Origin: Chionoecetes opilio
Lineage: Eukaryota > Arthropoda > Malacostraca > Decapoda > Majidae
Length of the DNA: 64,000 bases
NCBI GenBank assembly: GCA_016584305.1
Contig: JACEEZ010003500.1
Location: forward strand, 323,437-387,436
Reading direction: 5' to 3'
The notes under the pieces are model-generated. The model was not told where the DNA came from and did not search any database. It saw nothing but the letters and a program-made list of their open reading frames with translations. Below are positions 57,280 to 64,000 of the stretch, piece after piece (the first letter of the stretch is position 1; each line of letters opens with the position of its first letter). A program made the translations under genes and the position numbers.

Positions 57280-57520
57280 TTTCAGTTCAGAGTTGGGTTC
57301 AGTTCCTGGTTCTGGGTTCGCGTGTCACAAATGGAACGCAAAAACCCCGTTTTTTTGTTTACAAACAAACTCAGCTGGCGAGGCAAGAGGAAGGGGCGTT
57401 TTCTCCTGTCTTGTGTAGGGCTGTGCTCGCATTATACGATGATTCTGATGATAAACAGAAATAAATGATGTACCAGCAACATCCACTGCTGGCATCTTTG
57501 GCATAAATTACGTGTTAAGC
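57280..57520. other. unassigned sequence before the second foldback element
   Basis: GGTTCTGGGTTCGCG and CACAAATGGAACGC are echoed near 61555-61625 in the right part of the 7-kb region. No gene. Confidence 0.45.
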
Positions 57521-57529
57521 GGCTATCAC

Positions 57530-58948
57530 CGAGACCACCGAGAGACAAGGCCTGGTGGTTCGCCCGTGACGTCACACCATAAGGATACCACCCGCTCCGC
57601 TCCCCGTACAAGTTTACCTACCTAATATAATGTTTATCAGTATAAAAGATATACTGTTATCTTCGGAAATGTTTGTTCTATAATATTATCAAATAAAAAT
57701 TCGTAAAATACACAAAGAAAATGCCATTATGAGACTTTCAAGAAATATACATTAACTTAAACTCTTCGCCATTTAATATTTTGCTCACAAACATTTTACA
57801 TGGAGAATATCAATAGAAGCGGAGTTTAATTAGCTTTCCATTGATATATTTCGTTTAGTGATAAATGAATTAGCGGCATGCATAAATTAGCGTTAACTAA
57901 ATATAAAAAATAATGAATTCGGGTAATTTCCTACCTAATATATGTTTATCAGTATAAAATATATACTGTTATCTTCGGAAATGTTTGTTCTATAATATTA
58001 TTAAATAAAAAACCGTAAAACACAATAAAAAAAGGCCTTTATGAGACTTTCAAGAAATATGCATGAACTTAAACTTTTCGCCATTTAATATTTTGTGAAA
58101 AAACGTTTTACATGGAGAATATCAATAGAAGCGGAATTTAATTAGCTTTCCATTGATATATTTCCTTTTCTGATAAATGAATTAAAACCATGCATAAATT
58201 AGCGTTAACTAAATAAATAACATCATGAAATCTGGTAATTTACCCGATTTCATGATGTTATTTATTTAGTTAACGCTAATTTATGCATGGTTTTAATTCA
58301 TTTATCAGAAAAGGAAATATATCAATGGAAAGCTAATTAAATTCCGCTTCTATTGATATTCTCCATGTAAAACGTTTTTTCACAAAATATTAAATGGCGA
58401 AAAGTTTAAGTTCATGCATATTTCTTGAAAGTCTCATAAAGGCCTTTTTTTATTGTGTTTTACGGTTTTTTATTTAATAATATTATAGAACAAACATTTC
58501 CGAAGATAACAGTATATATTTTATACTGATAAACATATATTAGGTAGGAAATTACCCGATTTCATTATTTTTTATATTTAGTTATCGCTAATTTATGCAT
58601 GCCGCTAACTCATTTATCACTAAACGAAATATATCAATGGAAAGCTAATTAAACTCCGCTTCTATTGATATTCTCCATGTAAAATGTTTGCGAGCAAAAT
58701 ATTAAATGGCGAAGAGTTTAAGTTAATGCATATTTCTTGAAAGTCTCATAATGGCATTTTCTTTGTGTGTTTTACGGTTTTTTATTTGATAATATTAGAG
58801 AACAAACATTTCCGAAGATAACAGTATATCTTTTATACTGATAAACATTATATTAGGTAGGTAAACTTGTACGGGGAGCGGAGCGGGTTGTATCCTTATG
58901 GTGTGACGTCACGGGCAATCCACCAGGCCTTATCATCTCGGTGGCCAC
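57530..58948. mobile_element. 1.42-kb foldback (palindromic) element, copy 2
   Basis: Same architecture as 33.1-34.5 kb: two diverged direct repeats per arm, then the mirror image, with the centre at about 58236. It is flanked by a perfect 8-bp duplication GCTATCAC (57522-57529 and 58949-58956). The inner repeat of both arms carries variants absent from copy 1 (GGCCTTTATGAGAC / GTCTCATAAAGGCC, and AACGTTTTAC / GTAAAACGTT). Non-coding. Confidence 0.92.
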
Positions 58949-58956
58949 GCTATCAC

Positions 58957-59555
58957 ACGGTGCGTTTCGTCGGACTGTTTCGTCTAACTTGCCATTTGGT
59001 TGGACTGTTTGGTCGAACTTCGAGGGTCATTTCGCCGAACATGTTCGATGAAATGGTTTTGTGAAATTATACAAAATGTTGCACATACGTCGAACATACT
59101 CTGGGGTCAAAATAAGTCTATACTTTTTCTGTAAGTTATAAATAGTGTTAGCAATTATTAAGCATTGAAATGAACACCATCTTATAATACGTTACAGTAA
59201 AATTAATACAGATCGGTCTATATTATATATGTGATAGATTTTCAGAAATATGAAGCTGATTTGATGTGTTTACATTTTGCGGTAGAATGATTACTAGTAA
59301 AATATGAGATCTGAGAAGTATATCGGGAAGAGAATGGAAATGATGCGTGTGGTTTTCACTGAAATGGGATGTGAAATGAATGAGGTGGTTGAAAGGACAG
59401 GAAGAGAATGGATGTTATTGCTGCTGGGACTGTGTGATGACTAGTGAGACAAGGGGACGGATGATTGAGACAGGGATCGAGTTGGAGAGAATGTGGTGTT
59501 GGTTTGTTTGTTTAGAGGATAATTCCTTAGAGCCATAGTGATCTACCGCTCGGGC
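58957..59555. other. unassigned sequence
   Basis: TCGTCGGACTGTTTCGTC and GGTCGAACTTCG words at 58968-59040 are loosely mirrored near 60268-60330. No gene. Confidence 0.45.
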
Positions 59556-59557
59556 TT

Positions 59558-59752
59558 AGTGTTGGCCGAAGCCACCACCCCGGGAGGGGGGTCACAAACC
59601 CCCGGCTAACACCCGGTACCCATTCACTGCTGGGTGCAGAGGGGCTCGGGTTTTAAGAAAGACCACCCATCTGTCTTCGCTCCGCCCGGGGATCGAACCC
59701 GGGACTTCTCGGTTGTGAGCCGAGCGTGCTAACCACTACATTACGGGGCCAC
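59558..59752 (-). mobile_element. tRNA-Val-like SINE, minus strand
   Basis: In reverse: TTGGCCGAAGCCACCACC, TACCCATTCACTGCTGGGTG, the B box GGGGATCGAACCC, TTGTGAGCCGAGCG, and CTAACCACTACATTACGG (A-box side). The 3' tail is truncated compared with the 8.6-kb copy. Confidence 0.85.
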
Positions 59753-59769
59753 CTGTAATATCAAGATCC

Positions 59770-60400
59770 GGTAAAAGGGACGAGGACTGCGCGGTCCTTT
59801 TCTGAGACACTGACTACATATGGTATTATTTCACACTAGGACCGAAATTGCTTACACAATTGGGCGTGTGGTTTTGGGCCATTGGGCAATTGGGCGGGCG
59901 GGCGAGCCGCCCGCCACAGGTTTCGGTGGCCACAGGTAACATTGGCCGGCGGCCGCCCGCCCGCCCGCCCGCCACTCGATTTTGGGCTCTGCCACGCCCT
60001 GCTGGGATGAAATTATTACCCTAACCTAACCGAACCTAACCTTCTAACGGGAGGGGCTCCGTCCCCTTCGACCCCCTGACGGGAATTTATTATAGAACTT
60101 AACCTAACCGGGAGAGTTCTGCCTAAATCATACCAAGCGTTTCTGCGCCAGTTCTCTCTAAATCATTTCCCTTCATACGCGTACACGTATCATAGCCAAG
60201 TTTCTTCAACAATCCGCGCCTCTCGTGTTGTCACTGGTAGGGTAAGCGTCCGCACGTGATAGATGGTTTAGGTTCGACGAACAGTAACCAAATGCTGGGT
60301 TCGACGAAGTCCGACGAGAGCTGGGTGAAGCTTTGGACCAACAGTATAATAGGATAGTTGTATAGCGCAGTCAGACAGAGTGCACTGTGGAGGAAAGCGT
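59770..60400. other. mixed repeat remnants
   Basis: GACGAGGACTGCGCGGTCC at 59778 is the complement of the 77-bp repeat core at 30.4-30.7 kb. GGGCGGGCGGGCGAG / CCGCCCGCCCGCC words at 59893 and 59950 form a hairpin. CCTAACCTAACC runs are at 60012-60050. No gene. Confidence 0.55.
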
Positions 60401-60409
60401 CGCGAGAAG

Positions 60410-61865
<1,456 letters not shown>

Positions 61866-61867
61866 AA

Positions 61868-62161
61868 TACCTTTGCTGGTGACCACTGGGAGTATTCAAA
61901 TAAAAGTATAGATCAAGAAATATACATACACATGTGTAAAACCGATATATATTCATCCCTTGACGTATATGGCCACATCAACAAAACTTCACAAAATATG
62001 TTGTTACCTCATTATAAGGCACGAAACCAACTTTAAATGAATTATAAAAATATGTACATAATAATGTTATGAACAACCACTCGTATATGAACAATCTCCG
62101 AGATCCACAAAAGAAATTCGGAAATTAAAATTCTGGTGGCATGCAGTACTTTTTTCCTTAT
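61868..62161 (-). repeat. right arm of the 290-bp inverted repeat pair
   Basis: Complement of 55071-55365, ending TTTTTTCCTTA at 62161, where similarity stops. Confidence 0.88.
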
Positions 62162-63765
62162 GTAGCGCCCCCCTTTATAGCTTTATAACTTTGACGTTAA
62201 CTCGAAGGGCTCCACAATCCTGGCTATTACGCTGCCACCACCCACAATAAGTGGGGAAAAAATATATATCATTAAGAAAATATGTAAGTACTAATGGGTC
62301 TGAGTAAACACGTTATCAGAATATCAGTATATTGACACTTTACTGATTCACCAGTAATTACTTCCCTCCTTCTTAACCTAAAATCTTTCAACACAAATAC
62401 ATACTTAATACTATTAACATCGACACGACGCGACTCTCAGCTCGTGCTCAAAACGTAACCCTATAGGCGTATTTTGTGCGTCCCCTTGGAAGTAAAATTA
62501 TACTTATTTAAGCTTCGCCCCTGCTTGCCATCACAAAATACGATTGTAGCGCTGCCAGACGCTTCTACAGACGGAGCCGAAGGAAAATGTATCGTACATT
62601 CACTGGGAGAGCCAGACAGACCTCGCTGTCACAACCTTAAAAAAATTACCAACTGTAATTCGAAGACGTACGGAGCATCATGGTACATCATGTTGCCATC
62701 ATGGAAGACAGCAACAATTTATCATTTACATTTATCACTTTTCCTCTCTTCTCTTTTCTTCCTTTCCCTTCCCTTTCCTTTCTTTTTCCATTTCTTTCCT
62801 TCTTTCTCTTCCCTTTTTTTCTCTTCTCCTCTTTTCTCTTTTCTGCTCCTGCCTCAAATCTCCAGGCGTTCGCCCTTTTCGGCAGACCGCTATAGTTAGG
62901 TTAGGTTAGACAAACGTTAGGTTAGGTTAAGTAAAGGTTTGGTGGACTCTACTGAAGGTAACTTTGTGTGGGAATCACAATGAGGTTATTTTCAAGAAAA
63001 TCCTGTGGTTAGTTTCGGAGCTACAGCCATGCGTAGAGGGCCGCCAGCTGCAGAAATCGGCGAACGCATGAGGAGCCCTGAGAGCACCTCAGAGCACCTC
63101 ACCTCGCCTCTCTGGAGGACTGTGGAGGTGTTCGTATATCCATATGTACATTTTTTGGGTGATATTCCTGTGTAAGTTATGACAAATGTACCAGTTACAT
63201 TGCATTTTTAAAGTAATTATAACTATTACTAAAGAGATTGTTTATTATTTTAGTGTATCATGGCCAAAATACAAGTTTTATCGTGCTTGCCACAAGTCTT
63301 AACAAAGATTCGGACGCATTGAAAGACTGGCGGGATTGCAAAAATTGTTCCCAAATGTCGCTGGAGAATTTTAATATTTGTGACTTCTTACCTGTTAAGA
63401 GTCACCTACTCTACTCCTTACTTACTACTCCTTACCTACTCCTAATTAAATACAGTATCCTTTGCATGTCGTGCGCATGTAATGAATGTTGAATTGGATG
63501 AGAATTAAAGGAAAACAGAAACATTTACGGGAGGAGTTCTGATAAGATTTTCTCATGCGCGCGATCTGATTGGCCAGGCTCTTGAAACCACCACCCCACC
63601 CACAACTGTATATTTTTACGGAAAAAGAGTATAATTTGGTGCCGGGAGTGTCTCTGCTCAGTTTTCTGTACACGCAAAAGAGTAGAAAATAAGTGGGCGG
63701 AGCTTAAACAAGTATAATTCTATTTTGTATTGTAGTCACAAAATACGCCTTTGAACTCCTTCACC
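62162..63765. other. unassigned sequence
   Basis: Includes a TTCC/TCTT-rich tract at 62740-62850 and a short GTTAGGTTAGG run at 62896-62930. Frames of up to 141 codons overlap the low-complexity tract, and a frame of 84 codons at 63238-63492 has no motif I know. No convincing gene. Confidence 0.4.
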
Positions 63766-63767
63766 CT

Positions 63768-63925
63768 AAAACACTGAGTAACTTTCCCGTCACACTGATT
63801 CTCTGTGTAACTTTCCCGTCACACTGATTCTCCGTGTAACTTTCCCGTCACACTGACCCTCGGTGTAACTTTCCCGTCACACTGACCCTCGATGTAACTT
63901 CCCCGTCACACTGATTCTCTGAGTA
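63768..63925. repeat. 29-bp tandem repeat, about 5 copies
   Basis: ACTTTCCCGTCACACTGA recurs every 29 bp, with ATTCTCTGTGTA / CCCTCGGTGTA alternatives between. Unrelated in sequence to the large 29-bp array. Confidence 0.92.
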
Positions 63926-64000
63926 AAGTATCAATACCCACACACTCCAGCTATGAAACAAGGCCTTAGTTGTATCCAGGTGTATCCAGGGTCATCCACT

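Overview
The window looks like repeat-dominated nuclear DNA of an arthropod, most likely a decapod crustacean. The grounds are several tRNA-derived SINE copies with a Val(CAC)-like head, very long (GA)n tracts, interstitial TTAGG-type repeats (the arthropod telomere unit), and non-LTR retrotransposons of the kind that are abundant in crabs. I see no convincing host protein-coding gene, rRNA gene or intact tRNA gene. Nearly all supportable coding sequence belongs to transposable elements (TEs), and most of it is broken. The species call is an inference.

Layout. 0-5 kb: a (TA)n and a (GA)n tract, a 5'-truncated LINE with a long reverse-transcriptase ORF (about 1.1-3.2 kb, +), and a minus-strand CR1-like LINE fragment (3.5-4.5 kb). 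5.7-9 kb: terminal-inverted-repeat (TIR) elements at TA sites, one holding a second TIR element that has an inverted copy at 26-27 kb, then two SINEs. 9.4-22.9 kb: one old LINE copy (endonuclease plus RT) cut into four pieces by nested insertions. These are a hAT-like element with a CR1-like fragment inside it, a TIR element with a 3-bp TGA duplication carrying a broken protein gene with cysteine-rich ends, a second LINE type with a 10-bp target-site duplication (TSD), and a TA-type TIR element that itself holds further insertions, including an opposite-strand copy of the second LINE. 23-32 kb: a hAT-like MITE with an 8-bp TSD, a SINE, a TA-type MITE, hairpins, trinucleotide repeats and TTAGG-like blocks. 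33.1-34.5 kb: a 1.42-kb foldback (palindromic) element with a second copy at 57.5-58.9 kb. 36.3-38.1 kb: GC-patch inverted repeats. 38.1-41.7 kb: a TTAA-bounded element holding tandem hairpin/minisatellite modules, one of them split by a third TIR element with an AATT duplication. 42.2-49.4 kb: about 250 copies of a 29-bp minisatellite. 49.8-52 kb: a foldback element and two hAT-like MITEs inserted 6 bp apart. 52.8-54 kb: a compact copy of the TA-type element. 55-62 kb: a 7-kb region bounded by 290-bp inverted repeats, containing large GA arrays and the second foldback copy. 62-64 kb: mostly featureless, with a 29-bp minisatellite of different sequence near the end.

The biology is that of a TE graveyard whose insertion history can be read from target-site duplications. 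The most notable items are the nested stack with its resolved insertion order, the pair of foldback elements whose two arms share copy-specific variants, and the 7.3-kb 29-bp array, part of which is in perfect phase and part rich in indels. All superfamily names are tentative because no database search was possible.
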